This document shows, one piece after another, positions 1 through 12,774 of a stretch of 64,000 bases of DNA. Within the stretch, counting starts at the first letter, position 1. Each line of letters opens with the position of its first letter. The stretch covers positions 64,259,665 to 64,323,664 of the forward strand of contig NC_065570.1 in the NCBI RefSeq assembly GCF_937616625.2. The letters run 5' to 3'. This DNA is from Mercurialis annua. Taxonomy: Eukaryota; Streptophyta; Magnoliopsida; Malpighiales; Euphorbiaceae. Under the pieces are notes generated by a model that was not told where the DNA came from, did not search any database, and was given only the letters and a program-made list of their open reading frames with translations. Position numbers and translations under genes: made by a program.

Positions 1-170
1 TTTAATAATACACACTAAACACGAATCGGACCACAATCGAATCAACGAGCGACTAAAATAAAATTAAATAAAAATATATAATAATAATAAATTAGTTAAA
101 GTTTGACGGAATGCAAAAATTTATAAATAAAATAAAATAAAATAAAAATTTAAAAATACGGGATATTACA
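1..170 (-). repeat. Partial 3' LTR of the non-autonomous element
   Basis: Same 170 bases as 7533-7702, with one C/T difference. The terminus at 170 reads TGTAATATCC on the minus strand. The rest of this LTR lies beyond the window. Confidence 0.9.
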
Positions 171-183
171 TTCTCCCCAACTT
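171..183 (-). promoter_or_regulatory. Polypurine tract
   Basis: Read on the minus strand this is a purine-rich run containing TTGGGGAGAA immediately before the 3' LTR terminus, the position and composition of a plus-strand primer. Confidence 0.75.
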
Positions 184-3100
184 ATATAAAATTCGTCCTC
201 GAATTTAAAACAAAAACGACTAACGTAATACACAAGATAAATTACATACAAAACGCACATAACCAACGTAAAACTCACGAACTAGATACCCAAGGTACTC
301 AAGGACAACAATAATAATAATTTTGCGTAACGAACTCCGTCTCTTAAGAACATTCTTCAACCAAGTAACCAATAAAACCAAAACCATACAGCAGTTAAGC
401 CCTATCGAGTTCCTTTTGAAAACATAAACTGGAAATCTTTTCAAACCATTTGGTAAAACAACTTAAAAGAAAACAAAATGGTACTTGGCCGAGTCAACCA
501 AAACTTCCAAACATAAATCACGTGTAGGGCGACCCAAGTCAAACCCGAACCAAAGAAACACCATTATCAACAATGTTTAAAATCTGAAAATTCATTTGAT
601 AAAACAACATGAAGTTTGAAAAGCAATGGAACTCAACATTTCTTAACTAGTCAACAATTAACAACACGCACCCAGAGTGTTCGATAAATTCTAGAATAAC
701 AAACATGCTAAAAATGGCACCACAAGCCACAACATGATAATTTCGTGCTTAACGACTCAAGTGCTTGCGTAAGGAAAACTCAACAGGTTGTTCCTCGAAC
801 AATAACTAAATACTACAAGTCATACACTAAACAATCTCAATTGGCACAAAAAGTAGTAACACTAACTTTCACTTTTACATAAATGATAACACCATATCTA
901 GGTGACATCAACGAGGGAAAACAAACTCTCCCACTAAAGTTTTGACTGAAAAACTTAAAACAATCTAGAACGAAAGCTCGAATCTCTCGCAATGATAACT
1001 CCAAACAAAATTTTCCACTCGGCAAGGTCAACAGAAGACGAAACACGCCGAAAATATATGGGGTGTTACCTTCTCCCCAACCTATGAAAACTCGACCTCT
1101 AATTTTTTTAATCTGAAACTAACTCGCAGTTTAAACGGTCACAACACACTTATGCGCAAAATTCTGATTCTAACAACTTAGTGCCCCAACGATCACTCGA
1201 TCAACATAATGTAAATAATCAACAATTATCCAATTGAGAGCCACACATACTCTTTAAAAAGTTGGCTTCAAAAACTAACTTAAATCTATATGATTACTAA
1301 CTCCACATTATCAAAGTGCAATAACAAACCCTAAGCTCAACTATAGTTCTTACAATTCCAAACTCTATCGCTTTAAACAGGGTATTGAAAACACAATCTG
1401 ATAAAATCTTGCGTTCTACAACACCTACTCACTTATCCACTTATAAAGAGCTCGACATCCAAAGCAATCGATATCAATACTCCACAACAACTAAATAATA
1501 TTTTTGGCCAAAAACAACCACTATTTGAATCATTTGATCCAACGATTTACACCAATTTCGATAATACCATTAACTTCGTGAATCATAAACACAAAAATCT
1601 TACCGTCATTCAAAAGAATACGTAAACTTAACTCGTGATAAGAGAATCTCCAAATTAGCAACAAAATCTCAATCCTAGTTATTCATCCAATCACTCAAAA
1701 ATAAAATAGGTCGTAATACTCTAAGTATCTAATCATCAACTTACATCCTAACTATGTCTCGCAAACTTAACTTTATTCCCTGAAAAAAAAATTTTAATAT
1801 TCGAACAAAACGATATCAAAACTCTCAACAATTAAACCCTCAATCTACAGTGTCGACCAACCAATTTTATTGTCGAAACTCACCAAACACAATCGTCAGT
1901 TTTTTTTTAAAACAACTAGTTCATATACCCAAATCAAATCTAAATTCATAAAATTATTCCATCGATTGACTAAAACCTCGTATACAACAAAATATCACTA
2001 CGACCAATTTATCCGACCGGATTGTTAGTTATGCTCAAAACCAACCTATGAAGATATAAAATTTTATAATACGCAGAACATTTTATATTCAAAATTTTCC
2101 ACCTCTCTTTTAAAAGACTTATCATCTCTCTTTTAAAAAAATTAACATTTTAAACCCTCTTTTTATATATTAAAATCGAAGTACCTTTACCGTTGGAAAA
2201 CTATCAGTTCCGAATTTTTAAATTCGCAGATTTTCCTTACTTCTAAATAAGTTTGCAATTTGTGAAACCGTTCACCTGATAAAACTTATGTGATCTGTAA
2301 ATCAAACTTGCTAAATAATTTATCATTTTCTCGTAAATATCAAATCATGGAAAAATCCACCGTATTCAAAATACACATTGAAGTTTCAAAACGTCCAAAA
2401 TTTAAGTCGCTCTCAAATAAAAAACACGATTTGAAGAATCGTTCAACCGAAAAGTTATTTATTCCTTTTGAATCAAATTTGACAAAATTGCTTTCTTTCC
2501 ACCCGGACGTAAAATTTAGTAATGCATATCTCTTTGTTTACGAAAACATCTTTATATCAATATATCAAAACATTTGAATAAACAACTTATTTTTAAACTT
2601 TCAGTGTAAAAAAAAAACAAAATAAAAAATAAAATACAATGGAGTATAACCAAATTTCTTAATCTAACAATCCTCTAATCAAAATCGTAAATTTTTCAAA
2701 AAAGTTTTCTAATCTACATATATCTATATACCGCACTTAGCACAACTAAATTCTCGAACACAACCATAAAATATTCCTCCAATTCCATATTTACAATCTA
2801 TCAAATTATACGATACCACCAAAACAATTCAAAACTTTATCTCCACTAACACTCATAAGAATAAATTAATATCCAATAAAACTCTAGATAAATTGAAACT
2901 TAATTCAGAGAAAAAAAACACATCACATTCCTTTATACAAAACATACCACCAGTTCCTAAATCGCATCATTCAATCTTGATGAAAAACACCGGTGTATTA
3001 TTACGTTGATCTAACTTTTCGGGTCAGAATTTCCAACACCCTATTCAGGATAATCAGAAACCATCAACCTATTCAAGGGAGTAATTTCCTCATCTTCCTC

Positions 3101-4713
3101 GATACCGAAACCCAAAGATTTTGATCCACTACAACAAAATAGTACCCAGCTTAACCCAAAGCCGAAACTAGATCAAAACAGGGTCTAAACAAAGGTTCGA
3201 CTCATAATCAAACCTAACATCAAGGTATCAACCATAACCGTGTGAAATAAAACATCTCATGTGTTTCTCCGCACGAAGGGACAAAACAAAGCAAACAACG
3301 TATTTCAACCAAACTTGCGAGATGCACAACGCAAATTAAAACCAAAAGTATTATGATTTCTACAAACCTTAAACCACCTAAGCATGCCGTTGAACACAAA
3401 TTAACCCAAACATACTTAAAAGACAAAATCATGACATGCTACAACAAGTTTGAATTTTCGTATCAAAGTCAACTTGTAAATATATCATCTTTTAAGAATA
3501 CGTTTCAAAATTCATTTTGAAATTTAAAGTCAATACCCAAAACTTCCATTTTTTTAATTGAGCCCCACGGTTAAAATAAAACGGTATCAAAAAAAAAATA
3601 AATATATCTTCTTATAAATTCATTACTTAAAATAATTCCCAAAATATCTCAATTCATGAAACCATCGAGTTAGCCGAGTCATTACAACTACCAAGCTCAA
3701 CTCCTAAATTTAGGTGACCCAAGTCGAACCCCAAACAACCGTTTATAAAACGTATTCAAAATGAGTTAGCCGAGTCATTACAACTACCAAGCTCAACTCC
3801 TAAATTTAGGTGACCCAAGTCGAACCCCAAACAACCATTTATAAAACGTATTCAAAATATTTGTAAATCCGGAAAAATATTTTAATAAAATTTTCATCCT
3901 TAAATTTTTGTTTTTATGAGCTCAACGTAACCTAACCGCTAAACGGTAATTTAAAAACTCAAGTGAAAAATCTTTGATTTCAAACATCCATTCCGTAAAC
4001 CCCAAAATTCAAAATATAAGAAAAAACTTTTTTTTTGGCAAGTTAACCAAAATTCAAACTTTTAAAGAATTGAACTCAAACTTCTCTTCTGATTCTGTGT
4101 CAAAACAAAAATCGAATAAAAATAATTTTCTCAATCAAAACCCTCAAGGAAACATGTGGTCAAATAATGTATGACCACAAAACATGATAGTTGATTTAAC
4201 AGCCTAAATCATTTACACCCGAAAAAAAGCCAATGCCTAACAAAATATAATTTTAAATAATCTTTGTTCTCGGCCAAAGCCAAAACTACACATCAAATAA
4301 TCCAGCGTTATTGCATAATTTAAAGCGTAAAACCAAAGTTTATTACTCAATAAATGCCACATCAACATGATAAGGCAAACAACATCATACCCAAGTATGA
4401 ATTTAGGCAAACTACCAATCATAAAATTTCCAAAGAAATCAAAAGCAACTAAAATCACCCAAGTGAAATGATCTCAACATAACATATAAAATAATATCTA
4501 AGTGAAAACAATGTTCAATTATAGCATCAACACTTAATAATGACTGACACACATCACCTATGGGATGTAGGCTGAAAGTTTGAAAACAAAAGATGACGTT
4601 TCAAAAAACATGACTCGAATCCTAATTCCGCAGTAGTTCCTAAGACACGACATCCTCTAATCATGCCAAAACAATTAAACATATAACATATAAGGCCTTG
4701 GTTTGAAACCAAA
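184..4713 (-). other. Non-coding internal region of the LTR element
   Basis: About 4.5 kb of A/T-rich sequence. All open frames are under 100 codons and none resembles Gag, protease, integrase, reverse transcriptase or RNase H. It contains a second purine-tract-like site near 1058-1095 and a 96-bp tandem duplication at 3667-3858. The lack of coding capacity fits a large retrotransposon derivative (LARD). Confidence 0.7.
3667..3858. repeat. 96-bp tandem duplication
   Basis: Units 3667-3762 and 3763-3858 are almost identical. The unit contains the blocks GTTAGCCGAGTCATTACAAC, CTACCAAGCTC and GGTGACCCAAGTCGAACCC, which recur in diverged form near 485-545 and in the LTR near 5923-5990. Confidence 0.85.
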
Positions 4714-4725
4714 GCTCTGATACCA
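4714..4725 (-). promoter_or_regulatory. Primer binding site, initiator tRNA-Met type
   Basis: The minus strand reads TGGTATCAGAGC, the standard plant retrotransposon primer site complementary to the 3' end of initiator tRNA-Met. It lies four bases inside the 5' LTR boundary at 4730. Confidence 0.9.
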
Positions 4726-4729
4726 AGTT

Positions 4730-7702
4730 TGTCACGACCCATTTTCATGAATCGCGACCGGCGCTAGGGTATGGGTATGGTTGTACCAAAACCCGTAGCT
4801 AGCCTTGCGGATAACCAACTTATATCATTTAAAACAATGTACCTGCAGAAAACCACATGCTCGGGGGCAACCGAGACTTCAGCCTAGTCTAGCAGTACAA
4901 TAAGCAATATATATTCAAAGCATACTTATCTGAAATTATAACTCCAACAGTATGGCAATATAATATAAATACCATAAATACTGTAATCATGCCAAAAACG
5001 ATAAAGTAATCACTAACAATCAATAGTCTGAAAATATAATAAAAGACTAATCATAATTAATCTATACTACTACTGCGGTCTAAGAGTTTAAAACAGTTCG
5101 ACTCTTTATTTTTGAAAATAAAATAAAAACCTCCGGAAATGAAGAAACGGAGATCGACCAAAGCTCAAATCATAAACCTGGAAAATTTGGGAAAACAACG
5201 GGGTCAGATTTACTGAGTAGAGTTTATATAACCATTTACATTTATTAAGTTAAAAACCTTTAAAAACGTTTAATAAAACATTTTCATTATGGATTATCAA
5301 TGAAACCCTAAACCACAATTCTAAATCCATTGTCGTGTCGGTGAGACGTATCTCAATAACCGATCCCCGACTATCACTTAATAAATAGTGAGCCCAGGAG
5401 ACGTATCTTCCACCGGTGCCCTCACTAAGGTGAGACGTATCTCAAACCTACCTCAATACCATAATCATTACCGGTGCGCACGCAGTCCCGATGATGCCCA
5501 TCGAGTAGCACGTTCCAAATCAAATCCACAATGCCGAAAACAGTTCAAAAACTGCTTATACATATATATATATACAAAATAATACATTTGCTTAATAAAG
5601 AGGTAAATAGAGATATAAACTCACTGCTTGCTATTCCACGTGAAACTTGACAAGCAATCTAACTCTGGTTCGCTTCTGAAGTACGAACAGTCGACGGGTC
5701 TAAATAAAATATTAAAGTCATCATTAAAATCAGACCCTAACTCTAAAGAGTACTAGACACCACATAGGACCAGCATAACACGAAACCAAGTCACATTTAA
5801 TATACACTTATATTAAATGCATTCAAAATATAACCCAAGTTATAAGGTACAAATCAAATAAACATATTAAAAATGGTACATAAATTAATTTAAATAAATC
5901 CGAGTTAAAATCCATATTAGTGAGTCAGCCGAGTTATTAAAAACTACCAAGCTTCTTCCCACTTGTTGGGCGACCACAGTCTAACCCAAACCAAAACTTT
6001 ATTAAATTATAAACCCGAGTTTATAAATTAAAATACTTGGTAAAGCATTATCTATATTAAAATAGAATTTAATATCTTATAATTCAAGTAACCCAAGTTA
6101 CAACCCAAAAACTTAATTAGATAAGTCATAAAAGTTTAGGGACTAAATTGTACTTTAGCCAAATAGGGACTAAACTGTACTTTAGTCAATTATGAAATCC
6201 AATAAATTTCCCATTCTTAATTTACTAATTAAAAATCAATTAGAAGTCCCAAAAGATAAAACATAACTTAAATAAGCTTTTAGAAACTTTTAGGGGCTAA
6301 ATTGCAAATTAGCCAAATTGACATTTCAATTAAAATTAAATATAATTACCGAGTAATTATATTAATCTAAGTTATAAAATATTTAACATATAAAATTTGT
6401 CTATCTAATGTTCAAGTTATTATTTAACGCGTTCAATAAATAAAAACTAACTTGAAGAATTCCATTAATTTAACAAAACAATTTTAATAATCACAATGTA
6501 ATTTAGCCCTTTCCTTTATTTTAAAAGAGCCATTCCCTCCATGCACCTCATATTCACGTGAGCCCAAACATGAGAATCAAATAAAATGGTGACCAAAGTG
6601 TACAATTCACCATCTTCTCCAATGATCAAAGCAAAGAAACTAACTCTTAGTACTGTAACCCGAAACCAAATTTTTCAAGCAACCAAACTTACAAAACTCT
6701 TAACCATTACACAAAGTAAGATCATAAACATGATAACCATCGTATTAAACATGAAAAAGCAATCACAGTAAAACAAAATGCAAGCCAACATCACAACGAG
6801 GACTTTAAAAACGATTGAATCCGACGACGGCATCACATGACGGAGTAATCACAACTCAAGTAATTCAATCTCAATTCTACTCAATATATGTTACAAAGAA
6901 ACGTAGCAATGGCAGCAATGATAGACAAAGAAACGTAGCAAGCAATAACATCACATCGGCAATGATGAAGCAAGAACAAGTCGACATCGAAACGGCGACA
7001 AACGGAGGGATTTTTACGTACCGTTTATGATTCCGAAACGTAGGGATCGAAGAGAACGTTGAGTCGATGATAACCGTCAAAGAACAATCGGATTACAGCT
7101 ATTACAATGAAATAGAAATCAAAAACCGTATTTGACGACATTAAAACGAAGAACAAGCTAAACGATTACTTACCGAAACTTGGATCGAATGGAGCTTGGA
7201 TAGAGTTTAATGAAGTTTCAGATTTGTTTAAGGGAGTGTGATTGATAGGTTTTGATTTAAATTGAGAGAAATTCTTTTTAGGTTGAGAAAAGGAAGAAAC
7301 GTGATGCAGAAGATGTTTATATAGGGAAGGAATGAAAACAAATGCTGCTGTTATCAATTTAAGCTTCAAAAGGAAAATAAATGGACCTTTTAATAATTCA
7401 TGGCCATAAACTATCTTAGTGGTGGGCTTTTCTTTTTAAAGAATAATGGGCCACGTAAATAAAGAGAAAGGAATGCATGGGTATTCCTTTTTTTTTCCAT
7501 GCATGGAACATTTTACTATATATTTATTTAAATTTAATAATACACACTAAACACGAATCGGACCATAATCGAATCAACGAGCGACTAAAATAAAATTAAA
7601 TAAAAATATATAATAATAATAAATTAGTTAAAGTTTGACGGAATGCAAAAATTTATAAATAAAATAAAATAAAATAAAAATTTAAAAATACGGGATATTA
7701 CA
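4730..7702 (-). repeat. 5' LTR (2973 bp) of the non-autonomous element
   Basis: Termini read TGTAATATCC...GGGTCGTGACA on the minus strand, with TG and CA ends. The half nearest the primer site (about 4730-6440) is clearly similar to the solo LTR at 44207-47064, while the outer part (U3) is not. The short ORF at 5388-5582 lies in the conserved part and is not taken as a gene. Small frames at 6586-7369 have no recognisable domain. Confidence 0.85.
5343..5443. repeat. Conserved LTR block with repeated GAGACGTATCTC motif
   Basis: GAGACGTATCTC occurs at 5343-5354 and 5432-5443, with a one-base variant at 5398-5409. The same block is kept in the related solo LTR near 46310-46460 while the U3 regions of the two LTRs are unrelated. 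Function unknown. Confidence 0.7.
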
Positions 7703-8870
7703 CTCACAAACCGGACTTTTTGAGGCTGTATATTCAGCTTCAGAGCTGGATCTGGAAACTGTTGTCTATTTCTTGGAACGTTAAGAGATCAATGAAGAAC
7801 TTAGAAAGACACAATATCCTGAACCTTCTTATGCCAGGTTAAGAAGCCCAATCATAGTCTGTAAAAGCCCGTAATTTATGAGATGCGTCTCTAGAAAGCA
7901 CAAACCAACGCTATAAAAGCCCTTTATGCACCTCAAAACTCTATGAACAACCTTAAGATGGTCACTAGCAGGACAATCCAAAAATTTAGGCAATTGTTGC
8001 ATTGCAAATGACAAATCAGGCTTGGTTGTGCAGATATAGAGTAATTTTCCAACTAACCATCTATACCCTGAAATATCAGTAGGTAAGTTTATAACATCCT
8101 TAACCAACTTTGAAGTATTGATCATAAGAGTAAGAACATGTTTACTGTCATTGCTGTCATTGAAACCTTATTCTTTAAGAAATCAAATGCATATTTCCTT
8201 TGAGACATATTGATGCCCTTTGAAGATCTTGCCACTTCCAGATGAAAAACTTGAGAGTCCCAAGATCTTTTATACTAAATGCCTTATGAAAATAGTCCTT
8301 AATCATTGTTATGGAAGTAAGATAAGTACTAGTCGGAATAACATCATCAATATATATCAAAAGAGCAATGAAAACACTAAACGTGTTTTTAATTAACAAG
8401 GAAGGATCAACATAAGAAATTGAAAAACCTTGATTGAGAAGAGCAGCAATGAGTTTGGAATTCCAATGTTTGCTAGCTTGCTTAAGTCGATAAAGAGAGT
8501 TCTACAACTTACAAACTTTGGAATAATGAGTTTCAATCTAAAAACCAGAAGGTACCTTATAGTATACCTATTTATGTAGACCACCATGAAGAAAAGCATT
8601 ATTGATGTCTAGTTGATGCAAATGCTATCTATTAATGGCAGCTAATGACAATAAAGTTATGATTATAGTCATTTTAGCAATTGGAGAAAAGGTTTCCAGG
8701 TAATCTAGCTCTTCTTGCTGAGTATAATCCTCTACTACCAATCTTGCCTTGTATTTTTCTATACTCCCATCTGCCTTGTATGTGAATTTAAAAACCCACT
8801 TGCAAATAATAACAGACTTATTAGGTGGTAGATATGTAATGTGTGTCTTGTTTTAAAGTAACTTGACAAT
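7703..8870 (-). pseudogene. Decayed Ty1/Copia polyprotein, reverse transcriptase to RNase H
   Basis: Minus-strand translation in several frames recovers Copia landmarks in order. These are a KWVFK-like block followed by GSIEKYKARLV (about 8830-8750), LHQLDINNAFLHGG (about 8640-8590), LYRLKQASKHWN (about 8500-8450), IYIDD (about 8360-8340), IKDLGTLKFFI, YRWLVGKLLYI and SRSSSEAEYTA (about 7770-7730). Frameshifts and stops break it throughout, so it is a relic. The Gypsy-type LTR at 7702 cuts it about nine residues after EAEY. The lost C-terminal part is not visible and may lie left of the window. Copia identity is firm; the lineage is not determined. Confidence 0.9.
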
Positions 8871-10069
8871 TATACTTTGATATTATGTCCTATTTTGTTC
8901 TTCATTGTTAGAGTTCTTGAAATTTTAGCATTGTTTTCTCCCAATTTGACGAGTTAGTTAAAATTTACTTTTATTTGTGAATATCCGTTTGATAACGATA
9001 GTGGAGTGATAATTGCCTATTTTAACTGACATAAAGCAAGAAGATTCGGGTGAAATCATAAGCTTTGTAAAATGTTTCTTTCTAATAACTTTTGTGAGCT
9101 TAGACATGTGAGTTATGATACGAGCAATTTTGAAAATTTTAAGGTTTTGTGCAATTGTGACATATTTGTTATAATGAATTACATGGTACATACACCCCTT
9201 CCTTTGAGATTTTTGAACCTTATTGAGCATACAACTTTATGTTTCATGTTTATTGCAGTGTGACTTGATACATGATCATTTGATTCTCTATAACTTGCCT
9301 TGTTTCCATAGTAAAATTGCATGTTGAATCAAAGAACATGAATATGATAAATGTCATCTAGGATAACCCCTTCATTAGACCACTTAAATAGCCTACTCTT
9401 TTCCCTTAGTTTAACCAAGTTGAGCCTTAACCTAATTTTTTGATGATTAAAACTCTTAATAATCAACATTTTATCCTTTTAAATGTACCTCTTTTCACCT
9501 TGTTGGCTTAACAAATTAATTGACGTTTGGAAATATGTGTGAGGATGTGATAACATCCTAATTTGTGCTTAGTTGAGTATCTCTAGCTAAAAAGTGTGAT
9601 TTTTGCCTTGTTGAACTTCAGAAAAAGAAGCTCATAAAAAATGGAACAATAAAAAGAGAAATTGAAATTGAGCTCGAAAAGAAAGAAAATTGAAGCAATT
9701 GAGGCAAATAAACATATAGAAAGAGATTTTAAATTTGATTTATTAGTTTGTCAAGTCACCTTACCTATCTTTTTCTTGGTACCAAACACTTACCTAAACC
9801 CCATTATAATCCTTGTAAAGTCCATTTTGATTCTTGCTATTTGATTTAATTAAGTAGTGGAATTATGGACTAAAGGCAAGTATATGGTAAGATTGACATG
9901 TATCAATACGAGAGCTAAAATTAATTACACCTTTAAACACTTGTGTGTTAGAGAGTACCTTGTGAGAGGTTGTTTCTATGCGATTTCATTATACGAGCTT
10001 GTAACTTTGCTCCTTCGATTTTATATTCATTTATTGCTCTTGATTGATCATGCATATCTTGGTGATCAA
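8871..10069. other. Unassigned AT-rich DNA
   Basis: Only short open frames (up to 90 codons) without recognisable domains. Composition resembles decayed LTR-element sequence. I see no gene. Confidence 0.5.
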
Positions 10070-10078
10070 TATATATTA

Positions 10079-10374
10079 GAATAACCTATTTCCAGGTCCT
10101 TAAACTATACCTGTTTTATTCATCTGATCCTTAAACTATTTTTTGTCCTTATCTGGTCCTTCAACTTAGCGAAAAATCATTTTTGAGTCCTTGATTGACA
10201 AAAACGATGCCGTTTAGGGTAACAAATTGCATTTTCAAAAATAACGAGCTTTTATCGTTTAAGGACTTGAAAATGACTTTTTGCCAAGTTAATGGACCAG
10301 ATAAGTACAAAAAATAGTTTAAGGACCGGATGAATAAAACAGGTATGGTTTAGGGACCTGGAAATGAGTTATTC
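10079..10374. mobile_element. Fold-back MITE, Mutator-like
   Basis: The two halves are inverted copies of each other over about 95 bases, with end blocks such as CCAGGTCCTTAAACTATACC. The central segment contains a near-palindromic AACGATGCCGTTT-like region. The flanks 10070-10078 (TATATATTA) and 10375-10383 (TATATATAT) match at eight of nine bases. A 9-bp target duplication is typical of Mutator-like elements, but the AT-rich target weakens this. Confidence 0.75.
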
Positions 10375-10383
10375 TATATATAT

Positions 10384-12590
10384 ATTTGGAATTGAGTAAT
10401 TAATGAGCGTATTTGAGTATTCTTGGTTTTATTGGTTCATGTCTTGGCATTAAGCATTATTACTTAGTTGTTGTTCTCACTGTGTTATTCGATTTAAAAA
10501 TGGTTTTTGATTGATTCATCATTAAGGGGGTTTGTAAATTTTTTGATTTATTTTGAATTATGGCAACGTGATTGATTGGCAATGTATCATGATTTGGTTC
10601 TTGCTTAAGGATAAGAAAATGTTAAGTGTGAGAATGTTTGATAGGAGTAGAAATACTCATATATTCTATGTGTATTTCGTGTCATATTTGTACTTTTGAT
10701 GTTTGTTTTGGACTTCTTTGTACACATACATGCCAGGCGTAATTTGAGTGTGTTCCATTAGTTTTAAGCCATTTGGAAGCCATCATATCAAAATCAAAGT
10801 TTAGAGAAAAGTTGTGCGAGAATCCGATGAAAATAGACGCCAAGTACATAAGTGTCTGCTTGTAAAATTGACCTTGCTTCATTAATTGACGATTTTGGAG
10901 TCAGTAGAGACTTATATTGAATTTGTGTTCTTGACAAGATATAAAGTAGACAACCTAAAATTTCCAGAGAATCAAGAACCAACTCATTCTGATGTGTTTG
11001 AGTTATGGAGTTATGGCGTTAGTGATCGTGCAATAGAAATTGTGTGAGAGATGTGTGCTAACGCACACGAGGAAACCGTGAGTTTCACATGAATTTGTGT
11101 GAATGTACACATGGTTAAAGGTTAGTACGTGTTTTTAAGCTGACAATCCGTTTTTGACTTGGATGTGACTAAATATTGTCTCGGAAGCGTTCTAATACGA
11201 CTAAAACTCCAAAAAAACACATGGAAAAAGTAGAAACAAAATCCTAATCTAAACATAACATCATTATAAATACAATCAATAAATAATATGATTTTGATTA
11301 TTTTGAACTGTGAGTATGTGTATCAATTGTATGTTGATTATTGTTTTTAATGCTTGATTTATTTCGTCCATTCAAATCGTTGTTATATATTTTGATTATG
11401 ACTAAAGAAAGCTTAATTAAAATATACCATGATAATCAACAACCTATGAGTTAATTATGAAAAAGTGATTTAATGAAAGGTGTTTTTAGAATTTTCTTAA
11501 TCAATCTTAATTGGATTGATTATAGGTTAATAATTACGCAAGAGTGAATTATTTACTAACTAATTGATTTAATTAGGTGTTTTGCCAATTAATGGCTCGA
11601 GAGCGGAATTGGTGCATTTGAATAGTCTGAACTGCAATTGTGTGAATTAATCCATAATCCATATATTAAATAGTATGAGGATAGTCATTTCTAATTTTCA
11701 TTCTCATAAGTTTAATCCATATTTTATTTAATTAAAAAAAAAACTCTTCAGTTAACGAGTTTTTGATTCCCGGTCAGGTTTTTTTTGTTATTGGGATAGG
11801 TGAATTTTTAGAAATCCAGTATTGATTTGTCTATTGTTTTTAGTTTAATTAATTTAACTCAACCAATATATTCGCTAAACAAATTGAAATTCATAATTTG
11901 GTGGCTGAAAATTGGATTCACATGCGAGTACGATATCTAGACTTCACGGTCTATACTACTTGATTGACATTCATATACTTGCGAATTTTCACCAACATGC
12001 TATTGATTAATATAAATTATAAAATTAAATTTTTAAGGTCACTCCATTATTTACGAATTATATTTTAATTATGAATTTTTTTATTTATTTTTTACTTTTC
12101 AGTTACTAATGTTATATTTCGGTTTTAATGTACGAGGCGGTATCTTGCTACGAATCATCAATCCAACTCATTCACATTATTATGCCACCTCATCTTAATA
12201 AATAAATAGATTTTCAATTTTTTTCTCCGAAAATTATATTTTAATAATATTTTACTATAATTATTATTAATATAAATTTCTTTAATATATTAAAATTTTA
12301 TATTTTTTTTAAAATTTATGTATTTGAAGAATTGTTTTAAATGTTAAAAATTTAGTGTCATACTTTAATAGTTTTTGGAGAAATTTAAAATTTATTATAT
12401 TTTAAATATTTTTTGAAGTAAATTTAATTTTTCTTTGAGCTGATGTGTTAGATTGATATAATGGACTGCGCTGATGTGACTGATTTAAATGATACATAAT
12501 AAAAAAATAGACGAGACATGACGAATTCAACCGGAATATAAGACAACTGAAGTTTGATATTAAAAGTAACTTTTCATTAATATGCGAAGT
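10384..12590. other. Unassigned AT-rich DNA with LTR-end-like motif
   Basis: No coding region recognised. Around 11930-11995 there is a pattern (GACTTCACGGTCTATACTAC followed by ATATACTTGCGAATTTTCAC) that resembles sequence near 52460-52510, 62880-62905 and 63390-63430. I read it as an old LTR-element remnant. Confidence 0.4.
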
Positions 12591-12744
12591 ATTGTGTTGT
12601 GATTTGAATTGGCAGCTGTGATTCCGGCAATGACATGTATTGTGTTGTGATTTGAATCGGCAGTTGCGATTCCGGCAACGACATGTATTGTGTTGTCATT
12701 TGAATTGGCAGTTGTGATTCCGGCAATGACATGTATTGTGTTGG
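12591..12744. repeat. 48-bp minisatellite, 3.2 copies
   Basis: Units start at 12591, 12639 and 12687, with a partial fourth at 12735. Each begins ATTGTGTTGT and contains GATTCCGGCAA. Copies differ by a few transitions. Confidence 0.9.
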
Positions 12745-12774
12745 AAGCGGAAAGAAGCGGGTCTATTGCTATAA

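Larger units (their letters stand above)
1..7702 (-). mobile_element. Non-autonomous long-LTR retrotransposon (LARD-like, probably Ty3/Gypsy), left end outside window
   Basis: Bases 1-170 and 7533-7702 are the same sequence without indels and with one visible substitution; both end in the terminus TGTAATATCCCG read on the minus strand. The element therefore runs right to left: 5' LTR 4730-7702, internal region 171-4729, 3' LTR from 170 leftward past the window edge. The primer site beside the 5' LTR and the purine tract beside the 3' LTR sit where a retrotransposon needs them. No gag or pol frame survives in the 4.56-kb interior, so it must have moved with enzymes from another element. LTR length plus the initiator-Met primer suggest a chromovirus-type (Del/Tekay-like) Gypsy parent; that lineage call is inference. 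The near-identity of the visible LTR parts implies a recent insertion. Confidence 0.85.

Noticed and set aside
5388..5582. ORF with the same first 54 residues at 46154-46408
   Set aside because: It lies in a conserved LTR block and is short; conservation of the DNA explains it without a protein. Kept as a non-coding observation.
7166..7369. 67-codon reverse ORF in the LTR
   Set aside because: Short, inside a U3-like region, without a recognisable domain.
12591..12744. CRISPR-like repeat array
   Set aside because: Directly adjoining tandem units without spacers in a plant genome: a minisatellite.
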